A DNA stretch of 64,000 bases from assembly GCF_002117125.1 (NCBI RefSeq), contig NZ_CP019344.1, forward strand, positions 62,001-126,000, given 5' to 3'. The notes under the pieces are model-generated. The model saw nothing but the letters and a program-made list of their open reading frames with translations. It ran no database searches and was not told where the DNA came from. Below are positions 1 to 8,750 of this stretch, in pieces; within the stretch, counting starts at the first letter, position 1, and every line of letters starts with the position of its first letter. The position numbers and the translations under genes were made by a program. Source of the DNA: Nonlabens spongiae. GTDB lineage: Bacteria; Bacteroidota; Bacteroidia; Flavobacteriales; Flavobacteriaceae.

Positions 1-23
1 TCTACCAACTGAGCTACCAGATC
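1..23 (-). tRNA. tRNA, 5' part only (cut by window edge)
   Basis: Read on the minus strand, this stretch begins with a 7-nt acceptor arm followed by TAGCTCAGTTGGTAGA, the standard D-arm of a bacterial tRNA. The anticodon, T-arm and 3' half lie outside the window, so the amino acid cannot be named. The position of the 5' end (base 23) is inferred by counting seven acceptor bases before U8. Confidence 0.75.
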
Positions 24-68
24 AGCATTGTTTTAATGCGGGTGCAAATATAAAACCTATATTTCTTA

Positions 69-97
69 TTGAGCCAATTTTTTGACCACTATTTTTG
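69..97 (+). promoter_or_regulatory. Promoter of aroK
   Basis: TTG at 69-71, an 18-bp spacer and TATTTTTG at 90-97 match the Bacteroidota vegetative sigma consensus (TTG-N18/20-TAnnTTTG). Because the -7 box overlaps the upstream in-frame TTG codon at 95, it supports the ATG at 131 as the true start of aroK. Confidence 0.6.
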
Positions 98-130
98 AAG
101 AAAATAAACTTTATTTCTGAGGTGTTGAAT

Positions 131-670
131 ATGAGTAATTTAGTAGTGTTAGTGGGCTATATGGGAAGTGGTAAATCCTCTGTCGGTAGAAAATTGGCTG
201 TGAAAATGGACTTACCATTTATAGATCTGGATGACTTGATCGAGCAAGTCGAGGGAAAATCCATATCAGAAATCTTTGAAAAACAAGGGGTTCTTCACTT
301 TCGAAAACTAGAACGAGAAGTTTTAGAAAATACTTTACGCGAAAATCTAAACGCTGTTATCGCTGTAGGAGGTGGTACTCCATGTTACTATAATAATATG
401 GATATGATTAACGAGCATGGGTTATCTATTTATTTGAGAGCAAACGTGCCTCAACTATCAAGAAGGCTTTTCCCAGAACGTATGCAGAGACCAATTATAG
501 AGAGTCAGCAAAGTTTAGAATCGTTGCAAGAATTTATCGGTAAACATCTTTTTGAACGCAGTCCATTTTATGAGCGTGCGCACGAGACCCTGGATGTTGG
601 TTTGATTGATTTAGATGAAGTGGTGCAACACTGCGAGCACATCATCAATCAGCGCAAAACGGCAGAGTAA
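131..670 (+). CDS. aroK: Shikimate kinase
   Basis: This 179-residue cytoplasmic enzyme phosphorylates shikimate at O3 with ATP, the fifth step of the chorismate (aromatic amino acid) pathway. Visible motifs are the P-loop GYMGSGKSS at residues 9-17, the shikimate-contacting DLDD around residues 32-35, FRKLE in the middle and the GGGTP substrate loop near residue 80. The length is normal for AroK. An in-frame TTG at 95 would add 12 residues but lies inside the -7 promoter box, so ATG 131 is preferred. The gene appears monocistronic. Its last 22 bases overlap the end of the convergent phosphoribosyltransferase gene. Identification is secure. Confidence 0.95.
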   Translation: MSNLVVLVGYMGSGKSSVGRKLAVKMDLPFIDLDDLIEQVEGKSISEIFEKQGVLHFRKLEREVLENTLRENLNAVIAVGGGTPCYYNNMDMINEHGLSIYLRANVPQLSRRLFPERMQRPIIESQQSLESLQEFIGKHLFERSPFYERAHETLDVGLIDLDEVVQHCEHIINQRKTAE

Positions 671-1143
671 GGCTCTGTCCTTAAGTTTACCTCAATGTGT
701 TCTTGCATGGTTGTGCTTAACGAGATACCTTTAAAATCAGCTTTTACAGGATATTTTTTATGATTACGGTTTACTAGCACAGCTGTTTTAAAAGCTCTCA
801 AAGGTATTTGTAAGAAATGCTGTACTGCGTAGATTAAGGTAGTTCCACTGTTCAAAACATCGTCGCAAAGAACTAGATTCCCGTCCCGAGCATCTTCTAG
901 ACTAAAGTCGGTTTTTGCGGCACTCAATGGATTGTTTTTGTCAAGTTCTATTTTTACCAGTCTTACATCGAGATCTGATATAGATTTCAAAAAGGTGCTT
1001 AAAATTTCAGCAAACTTGTATCCCTGACCACTTATCCCTGCGAGAAATAATTGATCTTGGTCAGAAAACACTTCTGCGATTTGATAGGCAATACGTCTGC
1101 TTTTATTTTCAATGTCTTGGTGGGTGAGTATGTTTGAAGCCAT
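649..1143 (-). CDS. Phosphoribosyltransferase domain protein
   Basis: A 164-residue type I phosphoribosyltransferase fold protein. The PRPP-binding loop is read as LVLCDDVLNSGTT (about residues 90-102): two acidic residues followed by the small-residue/Thr loop. The N-terminal half contains AGISGQGYKFA, where PyrR- and HPRT-like proteins carry their flexible region. The nucleobase specificity cannot be assigned; PyrR-like or purine PRTase are both possible. It is the last gene of a minus-strand operon with the TPMT-like methyltransferase (8-bp gap) and the S4 protein. Its 3' end overlaps aroK by 22 bp in convergent orientation, so the two genes share their terminal region. Confidence 0.8.
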   Translation of the reverse strand: MASNILTHQDIENKSRRIAYQIAEVFSDQDQLFLAGISGQGYKFAEILSTFLKSISDLDVRLVKIELDKNNPLSAAKTDFSLEDARDGNLVLCDDVLNSGTTLIYAVQHFLQIPLRAFKTAVLVNRNHKKYPVKADFKGISLSTTMQEHIEVNLRTEPYSAVLR

Positions 1144-1151
1144 TCTGTAGG

Positions 1152-1730
1152 TTATTTCTTTAGAAAATGAATGAGTAATTCCCTGCCTCGTCGATCTGGC
1201 TCAGAGATTTCACAGTTTTCCATTGATTTTATTTCAAAAAACGGACTGAAAAGTCGTCTGTATTCTTCTGCGTTTCCTCCATAAGGTGGTTCTGTGCGGT
1301 CGCTTTCAAACTGGAAAAGTACACCTTTAATTGCACCGTCTGATTTGAGGAGGTCGTGGCATTTTTTAGGATAGCTTTCGCGAAAGCGAGATTCCAAAGC
1401 ACAAAAAAAGGTCTGCTCTAATATAAAGTCATAAGATCCCTCGTGATCAAAAAAATCTTCTAAGTGAAGAGTAATCTCGTCTGATTCTATTTGTTGCTGG
1501 AGGCTCTCAAGTGCCGGTTCAGCAAAATCCAAAATATGGACATTAGTAAATCCTTGCTGTAGTAGATAGCTGGCATCTCTGGAATTGCCAGCTCCTGGTA
1601 TTAAAATAGAGCAGTTCTTATCTTCAATTTGACTTATTACGTGTTTCAAAGGTGCTGAGGCATGGGATAGCTGCCAGGGAGTATCGTCCTGCTGATAGCG
1701 TTGTGTCCAGTAATGCTTATCTAAGATCAT
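1152..1730 (-). CDS. TPMT-family SAM-dependent methyltransferase
   Basis: A 192-residue class I methyltransferase resembling the thiopurine S-methyltransferase family: N-terminal YWTQRYQQDDTPWQ, SAM motif I read as ILIPGAGNSRDA (about residues 41-52), an acidic residue following the next strand, and an EQTFFCAL segment typical of this family. The natural substrate in flavobacteria is unknown; detoxification of thiol, selenium or tellurium compounds is a family-level possibility only. Residues 115-119 (RFRES) are encoded by a copy of the iterated palindrome. It lies 2 bp downstream of the S4-domain gene and 8 bp upstream of the phosphoribosyltransferase gene, indicating one transcript. Confidence 0.85.
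   Translation of the reverse strand: MILDKHYWTQRYQQDDTPWQLSHASAPLKHVISQIEDKNCSILIPGAGNSRDASYLLQQGFTNVHILDFAEPALESLQQQIESDEITLHLEDFFDHEGSYDFILEQTFFCALESRFRESYPKKCHDLLKSDGAIKGVLFQFESDRTEPPYGGNAEEYRRLFSPFFEIKSMENCEISEPDRRGRELLIHFLKK
1374..1387. repeat. Iterated palindrome copy 1 (in TPMT-like gene)
   Basis: GCTTTCGCGAAAGC. The 16-bp form is broken by one base on the left (A instead of C). It is in frame RFRES of the minus-strand gene and is the only copy in this frame. Confidence 0.95.
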
Positions 1731-1732
1731 GC

Positions 1733-2107
1733 TTATTCTTCCTCTTGTGATAAAAGATCATCCAGTTCACGACGGTCTTTTTTTGTGGGACGGCCTTCTC
1801 CTTTTCTACGGTAGTAATCTTGATTGAGCGCGATCATTTTTTTGACTTCGAGACGTTCTTTAGGCGTGCGGTCCAACATATAGAGGTTCACAAGTTTTGC
1901 TCCTACACGATTAGGAGGAAGGTCTAGTACTTCGATTTTATAATCAATTTGATCTTTACGCACCTCTACGATATCTGTCGCGTACACCTCCCGAGAGGGT
2001 TTCACCACATCACTATTTACTTTCACCCTGCCTTTTTTTACAGCTGTGGTGGCTTTGCTTCTTGATTTAAAATATCTGATGGACCACAAATATTTATCTA
2101 CGCGCAT
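1733..2107 (-). CDS. S4-domain RNA-binding protein (Hsp15/HslR-like)
   Basis: A 124-residue protein with an S4 RNA-binding domain at residues 1-65 (MRVDKYLWSIRYFKSR, then VKKGRVKVNSDVVKPSREV) and a basic, charged tail. This is the architecture of heat-shock protein 15, which binds stalled 50S subunits carrying nascent peptide. An upstream in-frame ATG would add 20 residues, but it would cross the predicted -7 box at 2136-2143; the conserved S4 start at MRVDKYLW supports 2107. First gene of the operon with the methyltransferase and phosphoribosyltransferase. Confidence 0.85.
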   Translation of the reverse strand: MRVDKYLWSIRYFKSRSKATTAVKKGRVKVNSDVVKPSREVYATDIVEVRKDQIDYKIEVLDLPPNRVGAKLVNLYMLDRTPKERLEVKKMIALNQDYYRRKGEGRPTKKDRRELDDLLSQEEE

Positions 2108-2135
2108 AAGATTCTCCGTTCTGAGTCGTTTTCCA

Positions 2136-2162
2136 CAAAAATAGCCGAAAATACTATCTTTG
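2136..2162. promoter_or_regulatory. Divergent promoter pair
   Basis: On the minus strand TATTTTTG (2143 down to 2136) precedes the S4-protein operon; on the plus strand TATCTTTG (2155-2162) precedes the FKBP lipoprotein gene at 2180. Both match TAnnTTTG. Clear -33 TTG elements at ideal spacing were not found. Confidence 0.45.
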
Positions 2163-2179
2163 CCCACTCAAAAATTGCG

Positions 2180-3106
2180 ATGAAATATTTACTGTATACA
2201 ATATTAGCTGGTTTACTCTTAAGTTCTTGTGAGAGTGATGATGATTCAAACACGATACCTGTTAGAGATAGGCAGGAAGTCTTTGATGAAAATATCATTG
2301 ACCTTGAAACCTATCTAAGCACACACTTCTATAATTATGAGGATTTTGATCCAGCAAACCCCAGTGATTTTGAGATCGTCATCGATACCCTGGCAGGAGC
2401 AAACGCTGATAAGATTGCACTGATAGATCGTCCAGAATTAGAGCGATTGAGTATAACTAGAGACGAGGTAGATTATGAGTACTTTGTCTTGAAAGTGAGA
2501 GAAGGTGAAGGGGCATTGAGACCCACTTATGCTGATAGCACCCTGATTTCTTATCGTGGTTTCAATTTACAGAATGAAGTGTTTGATGAGGCTCAAAATC
2601 CCCTTTGGTTGGATTTACCTAACACGATAGCAGGTTTCTCCCTCGGACTAACTGAGTTTAAGGAATCAACTGATCGTGTGCAGAATCCAGATGGGACTTT
2701 CACTTTTGAAAATTCAGGTATGGGTGTCATCTTTATGCCTTCTGGCCTAGCTTACTTTAATAATCCACCTAACAATACTATAGGTCAATATAATCCTATC
2801 GCATTCTCTATCAAATTGAGAACAGTAGAAATTACTGATCACGATGGTGATGGTATCCTATCGATCTATGAGGACCTGAACAATGATAGAAATTTAAGGT
2901 CTGGCGATGCTGACGATACAGATGGAGACGGTATTTCAAATTTCCTAGATGCAGATGATGATGGAGATGGTATTTCTACGAGAGAAGAAATTTCTGATGA
3001 AGATGGAAATCTTCTTATTTTGAATGGAGATCCTTCAACTGCACCAGATTCAGATAATGATGGGATTCCTGATTATTTGGATAATCGTACTGAAGCTTCT
3101 TCATAA
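2180..3106 (+). CDS. FKBP-type peptidyl-prolyl isomerase lipoprotein with calcium-binding tail
   Basis: A 308-residue lipoprotein: signal peptide with lipobox LLSSC (Cys17), then an acidic linker. A central FKBP-like domain spans roughly residues 95-215 (LRPTYADSTLISYRGFNL, GMGVIFMPSGLAY, NPIAFSIKLRTVEI). The C-terminal ~90 residues are a run of aspartate-rich thrombospondin-type-3/EF-hand-like repeats (DHDGDGI, DTDGDGI, DADDDGDGI, DSDNDGIPD) expected to bind calcium. It should act as a periplasmic or surface folding catalyst. It stands alone, divergent from the S4 operon and followed by the T9SS cargo gene. Whether the FKBP active site is complete cannot be judged by eye. Confidence 0.8.
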   Translation: MKYLLYTILAGLLLSSCESDDDSNTIPVRDRQEVFDENIIDLETYLSTHFYNYEDFDPANPSDFEIVIDTLAGANADKIALIDRPELERLSITRDEVDYEYFVLKVREGEGALRPTYADSTLISYRGFNLQNEVFDEAQNPLWLDLPNTIAGFSLGLTEFKESTDRVQNPDGTFTFENSGMGVIFMPSGLAYFNNPPNNTIGQYNPIAFSIKLRTVEITDHDGDGILSIYEDLNNDRNLRSGDADDTDGDGISNFLDADDDGDGISTREEISDEDGNLLILNGDPSTAPDSDNDGIPDYLDNRTEASS

Positions 3107-3156
3107 TCTTAATAATTTGCTAACTTTCGACCGCTAAAGTAAGAGTCTCGACTCAT

Positions 3157-3164
3157 TAGTTTTG
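3157..3164 (+). promoter_or_regulatory. -7 box upstream of the T9SS cargo gene
   Basis: TAGTTTTG matches TAnnTTTG. It overlaps the TTG codon at 3162, arguing that translation starts further downstream (TTG 3180). Confidence 0.4.
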
Positions 3165-3179
3165 CGCAAATTTTTACGG

Positions 3180-6100
3180 TTGAGGTTTTTACAATTTATT
3201 TTATTCAGTTTATGTGGCTTTTTAGCCTCAGGTCAATCTGCCAATTCTGTTTATCTGTGCTTAGGTAACGATGATATTGTGCTTGCAGATCTAGATAATT
3301 GCTCTTCATCTTTAATCACGACTTTACCAGAGTCTTTATTTGATATTTCTCAGGGAGATACTGATGATACGCTTTATGGTATCAAAGATGAAAGATTGTA
3401 CAGGATCAATGTGTCTAATGGTTCGTTTGTACTTCTAGGTAATCTTACAGTTCTAGGTTTTAATGGCAACTTTAGGGTTACATCGCTGGTTAAGGAAAGA
3501 GATGGTTTTCTTCTAGGTGCCAATCAAAGCTCAAATGGCGAGTTATTTCGGATTGATGTAAATGCCATGACGGCTACAAATCTAGGAGCTACTGGTTTTG
3601 AAAGCGCTGGTGATCTAACTTTCTTAAATGGTGTATTGTACTTAAGTGCTGATAATAATGAACTAGTTCAAGTAAATATTAATACACCTTCCCAGTCAAG
3701 TTTAGTAGGCTCCATGAGTCTCAATGGAGGGCAAAACATATTTGGAGTAGTAAGTATTATAACAGCTAATCCATGCGCTTCCAATCCTACTGTTGATCTT
3801 ATCGCAACCGGTGGGAGATCCACGGGAGTTGTCAACCCTTCTAATGGTAATACAACAACCACTTGTATTAATTTGGTGAACTCCAGTATTTTCGGTGCTG
3901 CCGAAGTCACCTCAGACGTTATTTGCACCATCGATATAGAGATCTTAGGAGATGGTTTGCAAAACCCTGAATTTTGTGGAACGGCAAATCCCAATTTGAC
4001 TACAACAGTTGATCCTAACTCACCTATCGGTACCTACACTTATGAATGGAGAGAACAGGGAAGCTTAACAGTACTTTCAACTAATGAAGATTATTCTCCT
4101 ACGGTTACCACTACGACCACTTTTGAATGCACGGTAACTGACACAGGAAGAGCAGCACCAGATAACATTGCGGTAGACACGATTACAGTGACAATTAATG
4201 ACGAGCCGGTTTATAATAGTCTGGGCAATGTGATTGTACACTCATTCTACGATCTTCCATCCATCGATGGGACAAACATTCCTGCAAACGCGAGGTATTA
4301 TACTCAGCCTAACGGTAACGGTACTCCTATAAACATTGGCGATCAAGTTCGCGAATCTGATTTTTCATCAAATCCTGGAACTCTTTATGTTTTTGGAACT
4401 GATGCCAATAGTTGTGAACTCACTGGTCAGTTAACAATTGAATTCGTTACGACTCAAGTGACTGTTGAACCAGTACCTACTAACTCAAGCTTGAATATTT
4501 GTGAAGGTGACAGCATTACTCTAAGAGCTGATACGGTGCCTGGACCAGCCTATGGTACCTACACTTACAACTGGGATGATGGATTGGGAAGTGTGCTTCC
4601 AGATACTCGAGAGATTACAGTTACCCCTTCTCAAGACACAACCTATTCCGTTACTGTAAATGATTCAGGTGTAATTAACGGCACAGCAATGGGATTTGAT
4701 CAGATTCAAGTAACAGTAAACTTACGACCCAGCCTAGGAGTGATAACCAACACTACAAGAACTAATTCTTACGAGTTTCCAGTTATAAATGGTAACAATC
4801 TTACAGGTAATCAAGCTTTTTACACGGGACCTAACGGTACTGGCCAGTCTTACCAACCGGGAGATATCATTGACTTGAATGATTTCTCAAGCTTTCCAAT
4901 TACCATTTACATCTACGACAACAATAACGGTTGCGATGATCAGACTCAGTTTGAATTGACCATAGAGCCTATCAACCTAACTCTACAACTAGATCCCGAT
5001 TCTACAACCATTTGTCAAGGAGGTACAGTTACAATTACTGCCATTCCTGATCCTGTAAATCCCGTGGATCAATATACCTATGAATGGACTGTAAATGGAA
5101 GTCCTGATCCACAAACTGGAGATGTAGCAACTTTTACTCTTCAGCAATCCACAAGTACAATCACCTGTACTGTTACTGACTTGGGAATAGCCGGTGCACC
5201 ACAATCATTTACCCGAAATATTCAGATTGATGTGCTGCCTAGCATCCAAATTTCTAATCCTGGCGATCAATCTGTAAATAATAGCTTCACGTTTCCAGCA
5301 ATTACAGGGCCTAATGTTACTGCAAACGCTCTTTACTCCACGCAGTCAGGCGGTGCAGGCCAGCCCTTTCAATCTGGGGACGTAGTGACCAGAGCAGATT
5401 TTGCAACGCTACCGATTCAGATTTTTATCTATGATACAAACGGTACCTGCGATGATGAAGAATCATTTATTTTAGATATTATAGAGCCCCAACCTACATT
5501 GACAGTCACTTCTAGCGCGACTGAAATTTGTGAGGGAGAAGAAATCACTCTCTCTGCCACGGCTGATCCAGCTACTCCAACGGGTGATTATTCTTATGAA
5601 TGGACTGTTGTGGGCGATACAACTGTCATTGGGACAGAACGCAATCTCACTATTATTCCAGAAGCTTCTACTTCTTATCAATGTACTATTACCGATTCTG
5701 GTCTAACTGCTCCTAATGATCAGGCGAGTGATTCCATTTCTATTAATGTAAATGCCAGTCCCAGTCTGGACGTAGTTGAGAATATTGTAATTCAGGATCA
5801 GTTCGTTTTCCCGGATATCCGTGGAACAAATCTTTCAGGCAATGCAGCCTACTTCACAAATACGGGCGGGCAGGGAACAAGCTATGTACCGGGAGATGTG
5901 CTTGCCTTTAATGAAGACGCTACCTATCCTCTCACCATTTTCATTTATGATGAATCTGCTGGGTGCTTTGATGAGGAAAGTTTTCAGCTAACGATACTTG
6001 AGCCGCAGCCAGAATTGTTCTACATCCCGCAATTTGTCACGCCTAATGAAGATAATTATCACGACACTTGGAATGTTGAGATTCTGAACTCTGAGGTAAG

Positions 6101-6287
6101 TATTGAATTTATCTACATCTACGATCGTTATGGTAAGCTTGTTACGCAAATTGTGCCAGGAGGTATAGGCTGGGATGGAACATTGAATAACAACCCGCTG
6201 CCATCGAGTAGCTATTGGTATCAATTTGTTTATACCTTCCGTGGTACTGAAATAGAGGAGAAGGGCTATTTTGCACTCAAGCGATGA
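3180..6287 (+). CDS. T9SS type B sorting domain protein with four ~173-residue repeats
   Basis: A large secreted protein (about 1035 residues). The N-terminus is a Sec signal peptide ending near LASGQ; residues ~20-245 may form a propeller-like domain (repeated NGSFVLLGNL-type strands). Four tandem units of about 173 residues follow (roughly 252-425, 426-597, 598-770, 771-942). Each combines an Ig-like part (ICEG..ITL.A....Y.YEW) with a second part (FP.I.G.N..GNA.Y....G.G....GD) ending IFIYD...CDDE. The last ~90 residues (FVTPNEDNYHD, IYDRYGKLV, GWDGTLNN, YWYQFVY..GT, KGYFALKR) are the gliding-motility-associated C-terminal signal for T9SS export. Start codon is uncertain: TTG 3162 overlaps the -7 box, so TTG 3180 is chosen. 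A surface or adhesin role is inferred. Confidence 0.85.
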   Translation: MRFLQFILFSLCGFLASGQSANSVYLCLGNDDIVLADLDNCSSSLITTLPESLFDISQGDTDDTLYGIKDERLYRINVSNGSFVLLGNLTVLGFNGNFRVTSLVKERDGFLLGANQSSNGELFRIDVNAMTATNLGATGFESAGDLTFLNGVLYLSADNNELVQVNINTPSQSSLVGSMSLNGGQNIFGVVSIITANPCASNPTVDLIATGGRSTGVVNPSNGNTTTTCINLVNSSIFGAAEVTSDVICTIDIEILGDGLQNPEFCGTANPNLTTTVDPNSPIGTYTYEWREQGSLTVLSTNEDYSPTVTTTTTFECTVTDTGRAAPDNIAVDTITVTINDEPVYNSLGNVIVHSFYDLPSIDGTNIPANARYYTQPNGNGTPINIGDQVRESDFSSNPGTLYVFGTDANSCELTGQLTIEFVTTQVTVEPVPTNSSLNICEGDSITLRADTVPGPAYGTYTYNWDDGLGSVLPDTREITVTPSQDTTYSVTVNDSGVINGTAMGFDQIQVTVNLRPSLGVITNTTRTNSYEFPVINGNNLTGNQAFYTGPNGTGQSYQPGDIIDLNDFSSFPITIYIYDNNNGCDDQTQFELTIEPINLTLQLDPDSTTICQGGTVTITAIPDPVNPVDQYTYEWTVNGSPDPQTGDVATFTLQQSTSTITCTVTDLGIAGAPQSFTRNIQIDVLPSIQISNPGDQSVNNSFTFPAITGPNVTANALYSTQSGGAGQPFQSGDVVTRADFATLPIQIFIYDTNGTCDDEESFILDIIEPQPTLTVTSSATEICEGEEITLSATADPATPTGDYSYEWTVVGDTTVIGTERNLTIIPEASTSYQCTITDSGLTAPNDQASDSISINVNASPSLDVVENIVIQDQFVFPDIRGTNLSGNAAYFTNTGGQGTSYVPGDVLAFNEDATYPLTIFIYDESAGCFDEESFQLTILEPQPELFYIPQFVTPNEDNYHDTWNVEILNSEVSIEFIYIYDRYGKLVTQIVPGGIGWDGTLNNNPLPSSSYWYQFVYTFRGTEIEEKGYFALKR

Positions 6288-6337
6288 ATTGTCATTTAAA
6301 TTATTGATAATTAGTCGGTTAATTATTTTAGTTATTA

Positions 6338-6353
6338 CGCTTTCGCGAAAGCG
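6338..6353. repeat. Iterated palindrome copy 2 (intergenic)
   Basis: CGCTTTCGCGAAAGCG, 51 bp downstream of the T9SS cargo stop codon. No T-run follows, so it does not look like an intrinsic terminator. Confidence 0.95.
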
Positions 6354-6500
6354 AGAAAATATCATCACACCTGCTTAACACTTGCTAACGTTCTTACTAA
6401 CAAACAACTGCAAGTTTGGTCTGATCCTTGTAAAACACCAGCGTAATCATGGCGTTTTAGATGGGACTTCTTATCTTGCGCCACCTAAATTAAAATGTAG

Positions 6501-7004
6501 ATGAAAAAAGTAGTATTTCTATTGTTTCTAGTTGCCAGCACTGCGGTAATGGCTCAAACCGGTTATGTACGATCACAAGGTCTTATGCTTGCCATGCCAG
6601 AAACGGCAACAGCAAATAAAACCCTGAATGAGCTAGGTACAAAACTTGAAGCAGAAGTCGCTAAAGCAGAACAAAATGCTGCCACTAAAATGCGTAGTCT
6701 TCAATATAAGGCTCAAGATCCTGAACTGGGTGATGCTGTAAGGCAAGATCTTGCTTCTCAGGCGGCAACTCTTGAGCAAGAGCTTAATAAAGTGAAGCAA
6801 AACGCTCAGATGGAACTGCAAAAAAAGGAAGCAGAACTTATGGAGCCTATTACTACTAGATTAACTCAAGCCATTGAAAAAATTGCAAAAGCAAGAGGTT
6901 ATAAAATGGTAGTAGACATAAGTTCTGTGAGTTATGCTGATAAAGAACTCGATATCACTCTTGATGTAAGTAAAGAACTGGGTATTGCTCCTAAAGAGCA
7001 GTAA
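6501..7004 (+). CDS. OmpH/Skp-family periplasmic chaperone
   Basis: A 167-residue protein with a cleavable signal peptide (ending VMAQ at residue 19) and a long alanine-, lysine- and glutamate-rich coiled coil (residues ~45-125), followed by a small beta segment (GYKMVVDISSVSYAD). This matches the OmpH/Skp family, trimeric 'jellyfish' chaperones that carry outer-membrane proteins across the periplasm. In flavobacteria such genes are usually near bamA; here it stands alone between the T9SS cargo gene and a bidirectional terminator. A -7-like TATCTTG lies at 6472-6478. The family call is firm; the client proteins are unknown. Confidence 0.85.
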   Translation: MKKVVFLLFLVASTAVMAQTGYVRSQGLMLAMPETATANKTLNELGTKLEAEVAKAEQNAATKMRSLQYKAQDPELGDAVRQDLASQAATLEQELNKVKQNAQMELQKKEAELMEPITTRLTQAIEKIAKARGYKMVVDISSVSYADKELDITLDVSKELGIAPKEQ

Positions 7005-7025
7005 AAAATTTTGATTGTAATAAAT

Positions 7026-7060
7026 AAAAACCGCAACTCATTGAGCTGCGGTTTTTTTTT
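7026..7060. terminator. Bidirectional intrinsic terminator
   Basis: ACCGCA..CTC / GAG..TGCGGT hairpin flanked by an A-tract on the left and nine T on the right. It can serve both the OmpH gene (plus) and the convergent YgjV-like gene (minus). Confidence 0.8.
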
Positions 7061-7081
7061 ACATTCAATAATAGTCAGGAA

Positions 7082-7330
7082 TCAAGAAGGGTTCTCAACT
7101 TTGGCCTTAGATGAACGATCTTTAATAAATAGGTAGTAACTGTTAACCATTAGAATAGCTACGTTTGTTATTATAATAGGTATACTACCTAAGAAAATGC
7201 CATAAGCAACAAAAAGTGAGCACCCAAAACAGTTTACGGTTCTCAACATCTTGATATTCTTCATGAAGAATGAAAGCAACACCATCGCACTAGCAAAATA
7301 CCCTAGCAATTCCACTTGAAATACGCTCAT
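7082..7330 (-). CDS. YgjV-like small inner-membrane protein
   Basis: An 82-residue hydrophobic protein with three predicted membrane segments (residues ~5-22, ~30-48 and ~50-68) and a short charged cytoplasmic tail. The pattern LLGYFASAMVLLSFFMKNIKMLRTVN..GCSLFVAYGI resembles the YgjV/Imp family, which resembles SemiSWEET-like sugar transporters in topology. Function is unproven. It is transcribed alone, convergent with the OmpH gene. Confidence 0.6.
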   Translation of the reverse strand: MSVFQVELLGYFASAMVLLSFFMKNIKMLRTVNCFGCSLFVAYGIFLGSIPIIITNVAILMVNSYYLFIKDRSSKAKVENPS

Positions 7331-7478
7331 AGCCTAAACAGATTTGATTTCTTTAAAGGAGTGCGAAATTACCGATAAGTAAGCGATTTACCTATTGAGC
7401 CATACTATTTAGAAAAGAATATTGATCTAGGGTGAAATATCAGTTGTTTTAAATTTACCGCACACCGCACATTTTCAA

Positions 7479-8747
7479 CTACGGTATCGTAAATCCTTCT
7501 GGAATTACAGCATTTTTCTTGATCACGACCACACCAGATTTAATCACGTAGTCCTGTTCTTCTCTGTCTGCAAGGTGTTCTCCACCGTTGATGCGTACAT
7601 CATTGCCTATTCGGCAATTCTTGTCTATGATTGTGTTTTTAATAAAACAACGCTCTCCTATCCCCATGTTGGGAGTGGATTGATTTTGTTCTATTTCTTC
7701 AAGAGTTTCATAATAATCGCTACCCATCATATAGGTATTTATAACGGTAGATTCTTTTCCTATTTTGGCACGGATTCCTACGACAGATTGCTCGATTTTA
7801 GCAGCTTCTATGATACAACCATCAGCAAAAACGCTTTTGTTAATCATCGTTCCCAAAATTTTAGAGGTGGGCAGGAAACGAGGTCGGGTATAGATTTGTT
7901 TGAGGTTGTCGTATAGGTTGAATTCAGGCAAAGCATCAGTGAGTGCAATGTTAGCCTCAAAGAAAGAGTCAATGTTTCCTATGTCTGTCCAGTAACCTTC
8001 GTATTGGTAACTGAGAGTCTTATGCTTCTCGATATTCTGTGGGATGATTTCTTTCCCAAAATCCACGGTAGATTCATCTTCCATGAGCTCTACTAACAGA
8101 TCACGATTGAAAATATAGATTCCCATCGAGGCGAGATAGTGACGACCTTTCTCTTGCATTTCCTCACTTACTTCTGATTCCCAACCTGGTAATTTGTCTG
8201 AACTGGGCTTCTCTGTAAAAGATGTGATGAGATTGTTTTCATCAGATTTTAAAATACCAAACGAGGTAGCATCTTTTGCATTAACAGGTATGGTCGCCAC
8301 AGAGATTTCGGCACCACTTTTCTCATGGGCTTTGATCATCTTATTAAAATCCATCTGGTACAATTGATCACCTGAAAGTATCAAGACATATTCAAAATCT
8401 TGTCGCATAAAGTGATGCATACTTTGTCGCACCGCATCTGCCGTTCCTTGAAACCAGTTAGAATTTCCTGGAGTTTGCTCAGCAGCGAGTACATCCACAA
8501 AGGCGCTACTCATAAAACTGAAGTGATAGGTGTTTTTGATATGCCTATTCAAAGAAGCAGAATTGAATTGAGTCAAAACAAACATTCTTTTAATATCAGA
8601 ATTGATACAGTTGGAAATAGGAATGTCCACAAGCCTGTATTTTCCAGCAATGGGAACAGCAGGTTTTGATCTACTCTCTGTAAGAGGAAATAATCTTGAG
8701 CCTTGACCGCCGCCTAGGATAATGGAAATAACTTTGTTGTTGATCAT
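7479..8747 (-). CDS. glgC: Glucose-1-phosphate adenylyltransferase
   Basis: This 422-residue enzyme makes ADP-glucose from glucose-1-phosphate and ATP, the committed step of bacterial glycogen synthesis. The N-terminal nucleotidyltransferase domain shows GGGQGSRLFPLT (residues ~12-23), SKPAVPIAGKYRLVDIPISNC and a YVLILSGDQLYQMD metal-binding segment. The C-terminal third has left-handed beta-helix hexapeptides (residues ~300-410). Length and motifs are normal. It lies 3 bp downstream of glgA in the same orientation, so the two are co-transcribed; no glgB, glgP or glgX is present in the window. Confidence 0.95.
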   Translation of the reverse strand: MINNKVISIILGGGQGSRLFPLTESRSKPAVPIAGKYRLVDIPISNCINSDIKRMFVLTQFNSASLNRHIKNTYHFSFMSSAFVDVLAAEQTPGNSNWFQGTADAVRQSMHHFMRQDFEYVLILSGDQLYQMDFNKMIKAHEKSGAEISVATIPVNAKDATSFGILKSDENNLITSFTEKPSSDKLPGWESEVSEEMQEKGRHYLASMGIYIFNRDLLVELMEDESTVDFGKEIIPQNIEKHKTLSYQYEGYWTDIGNIDSFFEANIALTDALPEFNLYDNLKQIYTRPRFLPTSKILGTMINKSVFADGCIIEAAKIEQSVVGIRAKIGKESTVINTYMMGSDYYETLEEIEQNQSTPNMGIGERCFIKNTIIDKNCRIGNDVRINGGEHLADREEQDYVIKSGVVVIKKNAVIPEGFTIP

Positions 8748-8750
8748 GGT

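Noticed and set aside
6338..6353. Iterated palindrome as intrinsic terminator
   Set aside because: No copy has a following T-run and most copies are inside genes.
5988..6368. Minus-strand open frame of 126 codons at the end of the T9SS cargo gene
   Set aside because: It is antisense to a well-supported domain and its N-terminus is just the RFRES reading of palindrome copy 2.
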